A stretch of DNA of 64,000 bases from Chryseobacterium sp. T16E-39 (GCF_002216065.1 NZ_CP022282.1:4216001-4280000), one strand, 5' to 3'; positions 14,984-24,122 are shown, numbered from the stretch's first letter. Numbers and translations are program-made. Notes: generated by a model not told the origin, from the sequence alone.

Positions 14984-15967
14984 TTAAATTCCTTTCAGTG
15001 CAGAATTGATGATGTTTAATTCTTCCTGAGAAAGGTCTACAGACATTGCCTGTGCATTTTCAATGGCCTGCTGTGCATTACGAGCTCCTGCTAATACTAC
15101 GCTTATTGCGGGTTGTAGTGCTGTCCAACGTAAAACCAACTGTGAAACGGTAGCGTTTTTCTCTTGTGCTATACCTTCCAGAGTTTCTAAGAAAGTTTTT
15201 ACTTTTTCAAGATCAAATTGAGCAAAATACCCATTACGATGGTCATCAGCTTTTAATTGAGCCTGCTTGAAATACTTTCCTGTTAATAATCCTCTTTCCA
15301 TAGGGCTATAAACGATAATTCCAGTGTTGTTTTCTAAAGAATAAGGGACAAGATCTTTTTCGATTGCACGGTTCAGCATGCTGTAAGAAACCTGATTGCT
15401 TGCCAGTTGAATTGTTTCAGATGCTTCTTCCATCTGCTCTACAAGATAATTGCTTACTCCTGCTGCTCTGATTTTCCCTTGTTGAATCAATAGTTCTAAC
15501 GCTTCCATTGTTTCGCTAATCGGCGTAGAGTTATCCGGCCAGTGCAACTGTAAAAGATCAATATAATCTGTTCCCAGGCGTTGCAGACTTTCCTCAACTT
15601 CTTTAATAATGTTTTCTTTAGAAGCGAATTTATATACCGGAAGGGTTTTTCCATTATCTTCTGCATTAAAAAAGAATTCACCTTTACCCTGATTACTTCC
15701 ATCCCAAACCAAACCGAATTTGGTTAAAAGCTGGATTTTCGAACGGTCTTTTCCTTTAATAGCTTCACCAATCATTTCTTCACTTAATCCGAAACCATAA
15801 AAAGGTGCCGTATCAATGGATGTCACTCCGTTATCTAAAGAAGCATGGATAGAGTTGATGGAATCTTGTTTTTCATTTCCACCCCACATGTTTCCACCGA
15901 TGGCAAAAGCACCGTGTGTAATCACTGATAATTCAAGATCGGTATTGCCTAATTTTCTATATTCCAT
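14984..15967 (-). CDS. Aldo/keto reductase
   Basis: The 327-residue NADPH-dependent TIM-barrel enzyme reduces aldehydes or ketones. Visible features are the start MEYRKLGNTDLELSVITHGAFAIGG, the catalytic IDTAPFYGFGLSEEMIGEAI (Asp, Tyr), TKFGLVWDG with the Lys, and LQLHWPD with the His. QLVLRWTALQPAISVVLAGARNAQQ binds the cofactor. It is the last of five same-strand genes from 18542 downwards, 21 bp after the DJ-1 gene, in an apparent reductive stress operon. Confidence 0.92.
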   Translation of the reverse strand: MEYRKLGNTDLELSVITHGAFAIGGNMWGGNEKQDSINSIHASLDNGVTSIDTAPFYGFGLSEEMIGEAIKGKDRSKIQLLTKFGLVWDGSNQGKGEFFFNAEDNGKTLPVYKFASKENIIKEVEESLQRLGTDYIDLLQLHWPDNSTPISETMEALELLIQQGKIRAAGVSNYLVEQMEEASETIQLASNQVSYSMLNRAIEKDLVPYSLENNTGIIVYSPMERGLLTGKYFKQAQLKADDHRNGYFAQFDLEKVKTFLETLEGIAQEKNATVSQLVLRWTALQPAISVVLAGARNAQQAIENAQAMSVDLSQEELNIINSALKGI

Positions 15968-15988
15968 TTTGTTTTAAAATTTTTGAAA

Positions 15989-16741
15989 TTATTTGTTTAA
16001 TTCTTTTAAGATAGCCTCACCTACTGCTTTTGCAGATTGAGGGTTCTGTCCTGTGATCACTCTTTGATCTGTCACCACATGAGTTTGCCAAAGCCCTGAT
16101 TTTTCAAATTTTGCTCCTCTGGCCTTAAGCTGTTCTTCTAAAAGGAAAGGAACAACATTCGTAAGCTTTACTTCAGCTTCTTCTTCATTGGTGAAAGCAT
16201 TGATCTTTTTCCCATCCACCAGGTATTTCCCATCGTTCAGTTTAATATTAACCAGGCCTGCAGGTCCATGACAAACTCCTGCTACAATTCCTCCGTTTTC
16301 ATAAATTTTTGAAGCGATAGATGCTAATTCTGTATTATCAGCAAAATCCCACATGGCACCATGTCCTCCGGCGTAGAAGATTGCTGAATAATCAGCGGGT
16401 TTCACTTCAGAAGGTTGTAGCGAATGATCGATTTTATTTTTATATTCTTTATTTTCCCAGAATTCTTTGTTTACAGGATCTTTAAGATCAAATCCATCTA
16501 CAGGAGGTGTTCCTCCTTTTGGACTTACAAAATCGATATCATATCCCGCATGGTGAAGAACTTCCCAGGGATGAGAGACTTCTCCCAAATAATATCCGGT
16601 GTTTTCTCCGGTATCTCCTTTTTTGTCATGACTTGTCACGACGAATAAAATTTTCTTTTTCATTTTAATTGATTTTTTGGTTTGTGAATTGGCAAATCCC
16701 ATCATAAATAAACTGAGAACTAAAAGCGCAAGTTTTTTCAT
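15989..16741 (-). CDS. DJ-1/PfpI superfamily protein (Hsp31-like glyoxalase III type)
   Basis: The class I glutamine-amidotransferase-like fold is clear. The nucleophile sits in GGIVAGVCHGPAGLVN, and the Hsp31-like acidic residue lies in YYLGEVSHPWEVLHHAGYDIDFVSPKGG. Relatives convert methylglyoxal to lactate without cofactor or act as chaperones. The annotated start gives a hydrophobic N-terminus (MKKLALLVLSLFMMGFANSQ) that looks like a signal peptide, whereas the ATG of MKKKILFVVTSH 78 bp downstream would make a cytosolic enzyme; both are possible. It starts 2 bp after the monooxygenase gene. Confidence 0.88.
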   Translation of the reverse strand: MKKLALLVLSLFMMGFANSQTKKSIKMKKKILFVVTSHDKKGDTGENTGYYLGEVSHPWEVLHHAGYDIDFVSPKGGTPPVDGFDLKDPVNKEFWENKEYKNKIDHSLQPSEVKPADYSAIFYAGGHGAMWDFADNTELASIASKIYENGGIVAGVCHGPAGLVNIKLNDGKYLVDGKKINAFTNEEEAEVKLTNVVPFLLEEQLKARGAKFEKSGLWQTHVVTDQRVITGQNPQSAKAVGEAILKELNK

Positions 16742-16743
16742 GA

Positions 16744-17031
16744 TTACAGAATATTGGTTTTATAAATTTGAGGGATTTCCTGCAGTTTTTCATCAATCAA
16801 TGCTCCAAATGCCTGGATGTATGGTTGTTGATTGTGTTGATCAAGTCCTGCTTCATCTTTCCATATTTCGTAGAAGATAAATTCATTTTTATCCTCTATT
16901 CCCTGATGAAGGCTGTAAAGCTCACAAGCCTCTTCTTTGCGTGTTTCTTTTACCATATTTTGAAGGACTTCCAATACTTCAGCCTGATGTTCTTCTTTTG
17001 CTTTGATGATTGCTGTAAGATATATTTTCAT
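16744..17031 (-). CDS. Antibiotic biosynthesis monooxygenase (ABM) domain protein
   Basis: The 95-residue ferredoxin-like single-domain protein resembles quinol monooxygenase YgiN (LTAIIKAKEEHQAEVLEVLQNMV, CELYSLHQGI, FIFYEIWKDEAGLDQHNQQPYIQAF). Such cofactor-free enzymes oxidise quinols or polycyclic aromatics. It lies between the epimerase (12 bp) and DJ-1 (2 bp) genes in the operon. Confidence 0.88.
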   Translation of the reverse strand: MKIYLTAIIKAKEEHQAEVLEVLQNMVKETRKEEACELYSLHQGIEDKNEFIFYEIWKDEAGLDQHNQQPYIQAFGALIDEKLQEIPQIYKTNIL

Positions 17032-17043
17032 AATAATTTTTAT

Positions 17044-17928
17044 TTAAATAAATTTTTCGATTGAGTTATATTGAGGATTCCAGCCAAGCTCTCTTTTTGC
17101 TTTGTCAGCATTACACAAACTATTAGAAGCAAATCCGAAATATCCTCCAGCGGGACTAAATCTATTCACAGCCTCCTGAACACTTAAAGATTGTGCAGGG
17201 AGCAAGGTGTATTTTTCGCTGATATTTTCTGCTATATTCTTTATTGTCGATGAGCCATTTTCTGCATAGTATAGAGTGCCTGCTTTTGCATTTTCCAGAG
17301 CAAGTACATATAAATCAGCCAGATCTTCAATATGAACGTTTGACCATATATTTTCGCCTTTTCCGAAATACACTCCAAAACCCTTTTCTTTCGAAAATTG
17401 GATTAATGCAGGAACCTGGATGCTATCTTTTTTTAATCCTAAACCTTGCCCATATACCATTGTGGGTACAATAACAATGCTTCTGATATTCTTTTGAGCA
17501 GACTGCAAAACATAATTGTTGATCAGTACTCTTGAAGCCATTTCCAGCCGTGGACTTAACGGAATGTCTTCAGTGAAAATAAAATCACTTTTCTCTCCAT
17601 TTTCTTTTCCTCCCAGAATAGCTGATCCTGATGTGAAAATTAAAGTCTTGCCACTTCCTTCCAAAGCATTAATAATACTGTCTACAGCATAAGCGTCATC
17701 AGCAGAATCGGCATTGTGAATAATTGCATCAGCCTCATCAATGGCAGATTGTAAAACCGATTCATCATGTATGCTTCCCATAATGGATTCTATTCCTAAT
17801 GATTCCAATTCTTTTATGTGGTCTTCATTACGGACTAAGCCGGTGACATGATAGTTTTTCTCCAGTAATTTCTTGGCGATTGTCCCACCAATATAACCGG
17901 TAATTCCTGTGATGAGTACTTTTTTCAT
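17044..17928 (-). CDS. NAD-dependent epimerase/dehydratase family protein
   Basis: The 294-residue extended short-chain dehydrogenase starts with the NAD-binding GITGYIGGTIAKKLLEK. Downstream are DAIIHNADSADDA, FTSGSAILG, PTMVYGQG and VHIEDLADLYVLALE. The usual YxxxK is not plain: the segment after SGSAILG reads PRLEMASRVL, so the catalytic Tyr/Lys may be absent, as in atypical or NmrA-like members that act as sensors or reductases. Its start codon overlaps the stop of the upstream NAD(P)H oxidoreductase gene. Confidence 0.85.
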   Translation of the reverse strand: MKKVLITGITGYIGGTIAKKLLEKNYHVTGLVRNEDHIKELESLGIESIMGSIHDESVLQSAIDEADAIIHNADSADDAYAVDSIINALEGSGKTLIFTSGSAILGGKENGEKSDFIFTEDIPLSPRLEMASRVLINNYVLQSAQKNIRSIVIVPTMVYGQGLGLKKDSIQVPALIQFSKEKGFGVYFGKGENIWSNVHIEDLADLYVLALENAKAGTLYYAENGSSTIKNIAENISEKYTLLPAQSLSVQEAVNRFSPAGGYFGFASNSLCNADKAKRELGWNPQYNSIEKFI

Positions 17929-18542
17929 TATACTAATTGTGGTTTTAATTCTTTTTCAAAAACATTTTTAACGTGATCCTGGTATAGCTTCATGTCACGC
18001 TCTATGTTTGCATTTTTCTCTACATCATGGAAGTGGAAGCTATCCATTTTTTGTAAAGAGACGAAGGCATTCATTCTGTGAAATCCGAATAACGGTCCAT
18101 TATCTACACTTGTTTCACTAAAAAATTCTCCGGGAAGGGTAAAGGCTGTTTCCGGGGCATTCCAGCTGGTTGTTACCATGTATTTTCTTCCTCCGAGCAT
18201 TCCTCCTGTTCCATAATTGATTTTAGGATTCTCTGCGGTTCTTCCATCACTGAGATAAATACCTTTGGCATGTCCTGCCGTGAAAACTTCGTCGATATAT
18301 TTTTTAAACCCGTTAGGAAGTTGAAACCACCAGATCGGAGTGTGATAAATAATATAATCTGCCCAAACGAATTTTTGAACCTCTTCATTTTTATCATATC
18401 CTTCAGATATATTAGTTACTTTAACTTCTACATTTTCAAAGCTCTTCAATGCTTCAAGGGTGTTATCTGCAACTGTTGTATTATATTTTCCTCCGGAATG
18501 TCCAAAGTTTTGACCACCATTAATTATTAATACTTTTTTCAT
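17928..18542 (-). CDS. NAD(P)H-dependent flavin oxidoreductase, MdaB-like
   Basis: The 204-residue flavodoxin-like protein resembles the MdaB/KefF quinone reductases: it starts MKKVLIINGGQNFGHSGGKYNTTVADNTLE and has YIIYHTPIWWFQLPNGFKKYIDEVFTAGHA around the FMN site. MdaB reduces quinones by two electrons and protects from quinone stress. As first gene of the 14984-18542 operon it carries its own -7 box 30 bp upstream. Confidence 0.9.
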   Translation of the reverse strand: MKKVLIINGGQNFGHSGGKYNTTVADNTLEALKSFENVEVKVTNISEGYDKNEEVQKFVWADYIIYHTPIWWFQLPNGFKKYIDEVFTAGHAKGIYLSDGRTAENPKINYGTGGMLGGRKYMVTTSWNAPETAFTLPGEFFSETSVDNGPLFGFHRMNAFVSLQKMDSFHFHDVEKNANIERDMKLYQDHVKNVFEKELKPQLV

Positions 18543-18571
18543 TGTTTTATGATTGTTTAAAATTGATAGTG

Positions 18572-18579
18572 CAAAGTTA
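18572..18579 (-). promoter_or_regulatory. -7 box of the five-gene reductase operon
   Basis: CAAAGTTA on the plus strand reads TAACTTTG on the minus strand, 30 bp before the mdaB-like start codon. Confidence 0.55.
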
Positions 18580-18706
18580 GGCGGAGTTATGCTATGATAA
18601 AAATAATATAAATTATAGTTTAATATCAGAAAAATGATACATTAAATTTAATGAATTATGGTTAAATATCATTCCTGTCTTCTGTTTTATTTTCATTTTT
18701 GTCCTG

Positions 18707-18714
18707 TACCTTTG
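18707..18714 (+). promoter_or_regulatory. -7 box of the metallophosphoesterase gene
   Basis: TACCTTTG matches TAnnTTTG, 20 bp before the ATG at 18735, and sets that start. Confidence 0.55.
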
Positions 18715-18734
18715 TTTGGAAAATTGAATGAAGT

Positions 18735-19484
18735 ATGATACAGATAGCTGTTTTTAGCGATGTACACGGGAATCTTCCTGCTTTGGAAATCGTGTTGAAT
18801 GATATAAAGAAAAGAGGAATTTCACAGAAATTCTGTTTGGGAGATTTGGTGGATTTTGCTCCCTGGGGGAATGAAGTCATTGAGAAGATCAGAGAAGAGA
18901 ACATCCTTTGTTTGTTGGGAAATCATGATGAAAGAATTGCCTTTGATCTGTCAGTCATTCCATTAAGCAAGCATTCGGAAGAAGAAACAGAGGCAAGATT
19001 TGTAGCTATTGACCATTCAAAGAAAAATATTACAGAAGAAAATAAGTCTTTTTTAGCACAGTTGCCTTTTCACTTAAAATTAAATTATAAGATAGGAAAG
19101 AAACATTGGAAGCTTCAGCTGGTACATTCGGGTCTGGATAGTAATGATACGTATCTGTATGAATCTGAAGACGATGAGGTTTTTAGTGAAATGCTGAATG
19201 TTTCCCAATCAGATGTTGTATTGATGGGACATACTCATCTTTCTTTTAAAAAGAAAATTGGTGAAAAATGGGCCATTAATACGGGTTCGGTAGGACGGTC
19301 AAAAGAAGAGAACAGGCTAGCTTCTTATTTGATTCTTACGCTGAATGAAGAAGAGATCATTCCTGAGATTGTTCAGCTCGCTTATCCCGTTGAGGAAGTC
19401 GCAAAACAGATTGAAATAAGTGAGATCCCCAATTATTACGCTGCTTTTTTAAGAAATGAAAAGGAAATAAAAGTTTTAGAGTAA
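18735..19484 (+). CDS. Metallophosphoesterase
   Basis: The calcineurin-like phosphoesterase has 249 residues with all metal motifs: FSDVHGNLPAL, LGDLVDFAPWG, LLGNHDE, LVHSG and GHTHLSF. Close relatives are the YfcE/MJ0936-type phosphodiesterases and Ap4A hydrolase-like proteins; the substrate is not determined. It is a single-gene unit with a promoter box upstream and a terminator downstream. Confidence 0.92.
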   Translation: MIQIAVFSDVHGNLPALEIVLNDIKKRGISQKFCLGDLVDFAPWGNEVIEKIREENILCLLGNHDERIAFDLSVIPLSKHSEEETEARFVAIDHSKKNITEENKSFLAQLPFHLKLNYKIGKKHWKLQLVHSGLDSNDTYLYESEDDEVFSEMLNVSQSDVVLMGHTHLSFKKKIGEKWAINTGSVGRSKEENRLASYLILTLNEEEIIPEIVQLAYPVEEVAKQIEISEIPNYYAAFLRNEKEIKVLE

Positions 19485-19510
19485 GGGAAGTTCAAAAGAA
19501 ATAAATTCAT

Positions 19511-19547
19511 AAAAAAAGCTGTTTCAAATTAATGAAGCAGCTTTTTT
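19511..19547. terminator. Bidirectional terminator
   Basis: AAAAAAGCTGTTTC pairs with GAAGCAGCTTTTTT (one wobble) between convergent genes, with A and T tracts suited to both directions. Confidence 0.8.
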
Positions 19548-19568
19548 AATGATGGAATGCAGTGTGGA

Positions 19569-20354
19569 TTATTTTACTTCCTTTGAAGCTCTGATTATAA
19601 CATCAGCAACTTCCTGAGGATGAGAAATAAATACTACGTGGCTTCCTTTTATTTCTGTAATTTTCGAATTCCCATTTTTGTACATTTTGCGTTGGATGGA
19701 AGGGAGAATTGCTTCATCCTGAGTGGCTACAATACCATAAGATGGTTTTGTTTTCCAAGGAGCTTTTGTAACTTTTGCAGCTAGCGCGGCAGCAGAGAAA
19801 CGTCCCTGTGATGCATACATGAAATCAGCCTGTTCTTTAGGAAGATCTGCACAGAAACCTTCATGGAATTTAGCTTTATCATAGTAAAGAAATCCTTTTT
19901 CGTCTGGAGGTAAAATTCCACTTTTTGGCGATGCGGGTTCTGTTTTTGCCCAGTCAATAGCAGATTCTCCTTCATTAAGTTGGAAAGCAGCTACATATAC
20001 TAAAGCGGCTACGTTAGGATGGTCTCCTGCTTCTGTAATAACCGTCCCTCCATAAGAATGTCCCACAAGAATGGCTGGCCCATCCTGTTTATCAAGGGCA
20101 TCCTTTGTTGCCCGTACATCATCAGCTAATGAAGTTAACGGGTTTTGTACAACAGTCACATTGTATCCTTTTTTGGAAAGAATATCATAAACCCCTTTAT
20201 AACCTGAACCATCTACAAATGCTCCATGTACGAGTACTACATTTTTGATGACTTTGGATTGGGCTGAAAAAGACGAAAGGCCACTAATCAGTACGAATAA
20301 AATTGCTAAGAAAGATACTGACCCGAATGATTTTAAAAATGATGATTTTTTCAT
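19569..20354 (-). CDS. Secreted alpha/beta hydrolase
   Basis: The product of 261 residues has a hydrophobic signal peptide after a Lys/Ser start (MKKSSFLKSFGSVSFLA). The alpha/beta hydrolase fold shows NVVLVHGAFVDGSGYKGVYDILSKKGY (oxyanion), the nucleophile elbow LVGHSYGGTVITEAG and a C-terminal catalytic His in KGSHVVFISHP. The pattern with HGAFVDGSG is typical of EstC/salicylate-esterase-like hydrolases. The upstream start 51 bp earlier is rejected because it adds residues ahead of the signal peptide. The AraC regulator gene lies upstream on the same strand. Confidence 0.88.
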   Translation of the reverse strand: MKKSSFLKSFGSVSFLAILFVLISGLSSFSAQSKVIKNVVLVHGAFVDGSGYKGVYDILSKKGYNVTVVQNPLTSLADDVRATKDALDKQDGPAILVGHSYGGTVITEAGDHPNVAALVYVAAFQLNEGESAIDWAKTEPASPKSGILPPDEKGFLYYDKAKFHEGFCADLPKEQADFMYASQGRFSAAALAAKVTKAPWKTKPSYGIVATQDEAILPSIQRKMYKNGNSKITEIKGSHVVFISHPQEVADVIIRASKEVK

Positions 20355-20568
20355 TGTAATATATTTTAAGATTAATATTTGCATGGACATACAAATGGTT
20401 GGCATAGGGAATCTGAAATGTTAAGATGACTGAACATTTGGCTTAAAATCGGAAGGAAATACTTCGTCTTTTTGTGATTGCCCTAATGAATTTTCCATGT
20501 TGTATATTTTTTTAACATGGCAAAGATAGGGTAGGTGGAGAGGCGATAAAAGATTAAAAAGTGGATAT

Positions 20569-21435
20569 TTATTGTACTTTTTCCGTTTTGTGGTTGTTTT
20601 TCTTAAAAAATGCAGGAGTGAGTCCTGTTTTACTGGTGAAAAGTCTGTTAAAATAGGCTGGATCTTCATAGCCCAGATGGTAAGCTATCTCTTTGATATT
20701 GTATTTTGAATAGCAGAGCAAACGTTTTGCTTCAAGGACAATCCTGTCTTTGATAATTTCATTTGGCGAGGCGAGGTTGAGGCGGTTAAATTTTGCTGAT
20801 AAAGTCTTGGGAGCCATATTCAATAAGTCGGCATAATCTGCAACCCCATGTTTTTTTCTGAAATGTATTTCTACCAGTCTGCTGAAATCGCGGAAAAATT
20901 CCATTTCCTTTGCCGGTTCATCGTTTAGTTTTCCCAGCTGTTGTTTTTTCCAGGCACGTGTGGCTCTGATGATAAGCTGTTTAAGGTAAGTCCGGATCAT
21001 CTCTTCCTGCGAGGATTCTTTTGCTATAAGCTCTTCTTTAATTTGAACATAAAGGTTTTCAGCAAAAAGAGATTCATTATCTGAGAGGAGTGTACGGGGA
21101 AGGTTATAAATATTATTAAAGAGGATCCCATCACAGGCAACTTCTGCATCATGGATCTGTATACAGTAGAAATCACGGTTGTAATAGATGAAATGTGCAT
21201 CCTGTTGATCCGCTTCCCTAATTCGTACTTTTTGATGGGGCCCTACAAAAAATAAAGCAGGACCATCATTGTTATATTCATCAAAATCTACAGTAACCTG
21301 AGAGGCTTTCGGAAAGAAGAGTATTCTTATATATTCATTGTATTCGTCGGTATTAATATCCTGTAAAGATTGATCATCAATAATAAGATAACCAAACATT
21401 TTATGATTGTACTCGTAATAATTAATGAATTTCAT
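20569..21435 (-). CDS. AraC family transcriptional regulator
   Basis: The 288-residue protein has an N-terminal ligand-binding cupin-like region and a C-terminal double helix-turn-helix ending with the AraC signature NIKEIAYHLGYEDPAYFNRLFTSKTGLTPAFFKK. The middle segment FRKKHGVADYADLLNMAPKTLSAKFNRL is the first HTH. It probably regulates the adjacent hydrolase or another locus; the effector is unknown. Confidence 0.93.
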   Translation of the reverse strand: MKFINYYEYNHKMFGYLIIDDQSLQDINTDEYNEYIRILFFPKASQVTVDFDEYNNDGPALFFVGPHQKVRIREADQQDAHFIYYNRDFYCIQIHDAEVACDGILFNNIYNLPRTLLSDNESLFAENLYVQIKEELIAKESSQEEMIRTYLKQLIIRATRAWKKQQLGKLNDEPAKEMEFFRDFSRLVEIHFRKKHGVADYADLLNMAPKTLSAKFNRLNLASPNEIIKDRIVLEAKRLLCYSKYNIKEIAYHLGYEDPAYFNRLFTSKTGLTPAFFKKNNHKTEKVQ

Positions 21436-21512
21436 GATAGCGATAGGGGCCCTTTTGATTTATAGTCTGTAAAATTAGGTAATAATCTTATTGGTAATGA
21501 TTTATTGCGTGA

Positions 21513-22097
21513 TTAAAAATCAATATTTCTTCTGATTCTGCTCAAAGATTGTTGGGTGACTCCCAGGTAAGAGGCAATATCACTTAAAGGAACCCGTTGC
21601 ATGAGGTCTGGATGTTCGGAAATGAATTTTTGATAGCGTATTGAAGCTTCTTCTCCCATCAGATAATTTCTTCCTTTAATTTTTTCCATTAAGGTTTTCT
21701 GAGTAATACTTTCAATAAGGTTTTTAAAATGAGGTAACCGTTCAAAAAGCTCATTCAGTTTTCTCTTTGAGAATACTAGTATTTGAGCGTGAGTCACTGC
21801 TATAATTTCTTCATTGGAGATAACTTCTTCGTCGAAACTATAAAGGATGGTACAAAACTTATTTTCTTTAATAAAGAACTGGATCACCTCATTGCCCTTT
21901 TCATTAGTGGAAACGATTTTCAAAATACCCTCTAATACAAAAAACAATTCCCTGGCAATCTTACCTTCATGCAGAAGAATACCGCCGGATGCAATTTCCC
22001 TTATCTCTACATATTGCCATATAAGACTGAAATCTTCAGTAGAAAATTGTTCGACAGAATTTAGAAAATGATGAAATGCCTGCATATTGTTTTTCAT
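21513..22097 (-). CDS. Crp/Fnr family transcriptional regulator
   Basis: The 194-residue protein has a cNMP-binding-like barrel (SGGILLHEGKIARELFFVLEGILKIV) and a compact HTH (VPLSDIASYLGVTQQSLSRIRRN). It is divergent from a LysR regulator gene with a 118-bp gap. A TAnnTTTG box lies 20 bp upstream. It is the second of two such regulators in the window; they share the architecture, not close sequence. Confidence 0.9.
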   Translation of the reverse strand: MKNNMQAFHHFLNSVEQFSTEDFSLIWQYVEIREIASGGILLHEGKIARELFFVLEGILKIVSTNEKGNEVIQFFIKENKFCTILYSFDEEVISNEEIIAVTHAQILVFSKRKLNELFERLPHFKNLIESITQKTLMEKIKGRNYLMGEEASIRYQKFISEHPDLMQRVPLSDIASYLGVTQQSLSRIRRNIDF

Positions 22098-22117
22098 AAT
22101 GGTAATAAGCCTTTATA

Positions 22118-22125
22118 CAAAGGTA
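22118..22125 (-). promoter_or_regulatory. -7 box of the second Crp-type gene
   Basis: CAAAGGTA on the plus strand reads TACCTTTG on the minus strand, 20 bp before the start at 22097. Confidence 0.55.
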
Positions 22126-22215
22126 TTACAATTATTAATCCCAGGAATAGTTATCTTCTATCTATTAATATTCTGATTATTTTGTAATTTCGTATCATAA
22201 TTTAAATACTAAAAT

Positions 22216-23112
22216 ATGGTTAATTTAGAATGGTACCGTACTTTTAAAGAGATCTACAAGACCGGGACTTTAACCGGCGCTGCTGAAAGCTTATTCATTT
22301 CCCAACCGGGAGTGAGCTTGCATTTAAGTTCTTTGGAAGCGTATGTAGGATATAAATTATTTGACCGTACAGGAAGGAAAATGATCCCTACAGAACGAGG
22401 GAAGGTTCTTTATAATGCCGTTTTTGAGCCACTTCTGAAACTTGAAAATGTCGAGAAAAATTTCCAGAAATCTACAGAAAAACATACCCCAACGATCAGC
22501 GTAGGAATGTGTTTTGAAACTTTTCAAACTACTTTGGAACAGTATGTCTCTACGTTGCCATTTAATTTAATTATCAGTTTTGGAGAGTATCCGGAAATGA
22601 TCGACCAACTGGATAAAGGGATCTTAGATCTTATTATTACACCCAAAAAAGGATCATCACTGAATATAGAACACGAAGCTTTTTCGTCCGAACAAATTAT
22701 TTTGGTAGGAGGGAAGGATGTGGATACGGATAGCTTTAAAAAAGTACTTAAAACGAAAGATTTTGATCAGATAGAAGATTGGCTTAAGCAGGAAAAATGG
22801 TATGGAACCACAGGAGATATGGAGCACCTTTTTCAATTCTGGATTCTGAATTTTGGACATAAACCTAATTTCCGTCCAAATTATATTGTTCCTAATCTCA
22901 ATTCAATTATCCGTTGCCTGAAAGGAGGAACAGGTCTTGCTGTGGTACCTGATTTTTTATGTAAAAATGAAATTGAGAATGGGGATGTTAAGCTGATCTG
23001 GGAAGGAGATAAAAAGCTTGAAAATACGTTATATTTTGGTTGCCGCAAGAAAACAAGTTATCAATCGGAGATCGGTCATATCAAAAAACTATTCAGGGAA
23101 GTTATGAGTTAA
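22216..23112 (+). CDS. LysR family transcriptional regulator
   Basis: The 298-residue protein has the N-terminal winged helix (YRTFKEIYKTGTLTGAAESLFISQPGVSLHLSSLEAYVGYKLFDR) and a periplasmic-binding-protein-like effector domain from about residue 90. No obvious single target is adjacent; the divergent Crp gene and the convergent GNAT genes are candidates. Its 3' end overlaps the 3' end of the acetyltransferase gene by 24 bp. Confidence 0.92.
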   Translation: MVNLEWYRTFKEIYKTGTLTGAAESLFISQPGVSLHLSSLEAYVGYKLFDRTGRKMIPTERGKVLYNAVFEPLLKLENVEKNFQKSTEKHTPTISVGMCFETFQTTLEQYVSTLPFNLIISFGEYPEMIDQLDKGILDLIITPKKGSSLNIEHEAFSSEQIILVGGKDVDTDSFKKVLKTKDFDQIEDWLKQEKWYGTTGDMEHLFQFWILNFGHKPNFRPNYIVPNLNSIIRCLKGGTGLAVVPDFLCKNEIENGDVKLIWEGDKKLENTLYFGCRKKTSYQSEIGHIKKLFREVMS

Positions 23113-23562
23113 AAACTCTAAAACGATCATATCCCGCATCTGAAGGTCATTTTCAAAGATAGGAGCAGGGTAGTTTTCGATAAAGAAATCTTTACGTATC
23201 GTTTTTTTAACAAATCCGTTTTTCTCATAAAATCTGATTTGCTGAAACCCCGTATCAGAAGTTCCTACAAGCAAAGAGGAATAATGATTCTGTTTGGCTA
23301 TCTTTTTTGCATTACGGATTAAAATACCACCGATGCCCTTATTCTGATAGGGGTCGGCTACTGCGATATTTTTAATTTCCAACTCTGTATCACTACTCCT
23401 GAAAAGCGCCATTACAGCAATGCTTTGTTGGCCTTTTTTGAGAACATATACATCACACCTGAAAATATATTGATGAATCGCTTCTATTGTTTCATCTGCC
23501 AATAGAAGCAATTCATAAGGGATTTCTTCATCGGTTTCGATCTGATGAAATGTAAACTCCAT
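23089..23562 (-). CDS. GNAT family N-acetyltransferase
   Basis: The 157-residue protein shows the acetyl-CoA pyrophosphate loop YQNKGIGGILIRNAKKIA (Q/RxxGxG/A) and a final beta-strand with FYEKNGF. The substrate is unknown. The start codon shares a base with the stop of the upstream GNAT gene, so the two are coupled. Confidence 0.9.
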   Translation of the reverse strand: MEFTFHQIETDEEIPYELLLLADETIEAIHQYIFRCDVYVLKKGQQSIAVMALFRSSDTELEIKNIAVADPYQNKGIGGILIRNAKKIAKQNHYSSLLVGTSDTGFQQIRFYEKNGFVKKTIRKDFFIENYPAPIFENDLQMRDMIVLEFLTHNFPE

Positions 23563-23996
23563 TATATGCTCATATGAATTATTGGATAATCTTTTCCAGA
23601 GCTATCTTTTTCTGATCTTCCCACCTTTTTAAACCCCATTTTTTCGTAAAACCCGACTGCCTGCGGATTTTGTTCATTCACATCCAGTTTGGTGAAGCCT
23701 ATCTGGTCTTTCATAAACTGATATAGCTTCTTACCATATCCCTGTCCACGAAAATCATCATGAATAAATAGCATTTCCAAAGTGTCTTCAGCTACGGAAG
23801 CAAAACCTTTTGCGTTATTATTATCCGTTATCAGATAAACATCCAAATGAGGGAGGTAATCTCTCGGAATTACTTGTTGAAAATAATTAAAATCCTCTTC
23901 TGCAAGAAAATCGTGAGTTGCTTTCACTGATGATGCCCAGATTTCCATGATTCGGGGATAATCTTCTGATGTTGCTTTAATAATCTGACTGGTCAT
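23562..23996 (-). CDS. GNAT family N-acetyltransferase
   Basis: The 144-residue protein carries the GNAT core MLFIHDDFRGQGYGKKLYQFM and DVNEQNPQAVGFYEKMGFKKVGRSE, close to the YhbS/ElaA-like family. It is the first gene of a two-GNAT operon with a -7 box about 18 bp upstream. Substrate unknown. Confidence 0.9.
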   Translation of the reverse strand: MTSQIIKATSEDYPRIMEIWASSVKATHDFLAEEDFNYFQQVIPRDYLPHLDVYLITDNNNAKGFASVAEDTLEMLFIHDDFRGQGYGKKLYQFMKDQIGFTKLDVNEQNPQAVGFYEKMGFKKVGRSEKDSSGKDYPIIHMSI

Positions 23997-24013
23997 TGTT
24001 TTATATTCTCATG

Positions 24014-24021
24014 CAAAAATA
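24014..24021 (-). promoter_or_regulatory. -7 box of the two-GNAT operon
   Basis: CAAAAATA on the plus strand reads TATTTTTG on the minus strand, 18 bp before the start at 23996. Confidence 0.5.
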
Positions 24022-24122
24022 AATAAATTTTAAATTTCATAAAGCGAGGATTTAAGACATAAAATTTCAATTTTTTATTGCAAATTTGTTAGACTTTATA
24101 TTAAAAATTAAAATAAAGAATT

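Noticed and set aside
20421-20498. 25-codon frame MENSLGQSQKDEVFPSDFKP... between the AraC and hydrolase genes
   Set aside because: Minus-strand frame with no family match, no signal peptide and no clear promoter; it is too short to support without conservation data.
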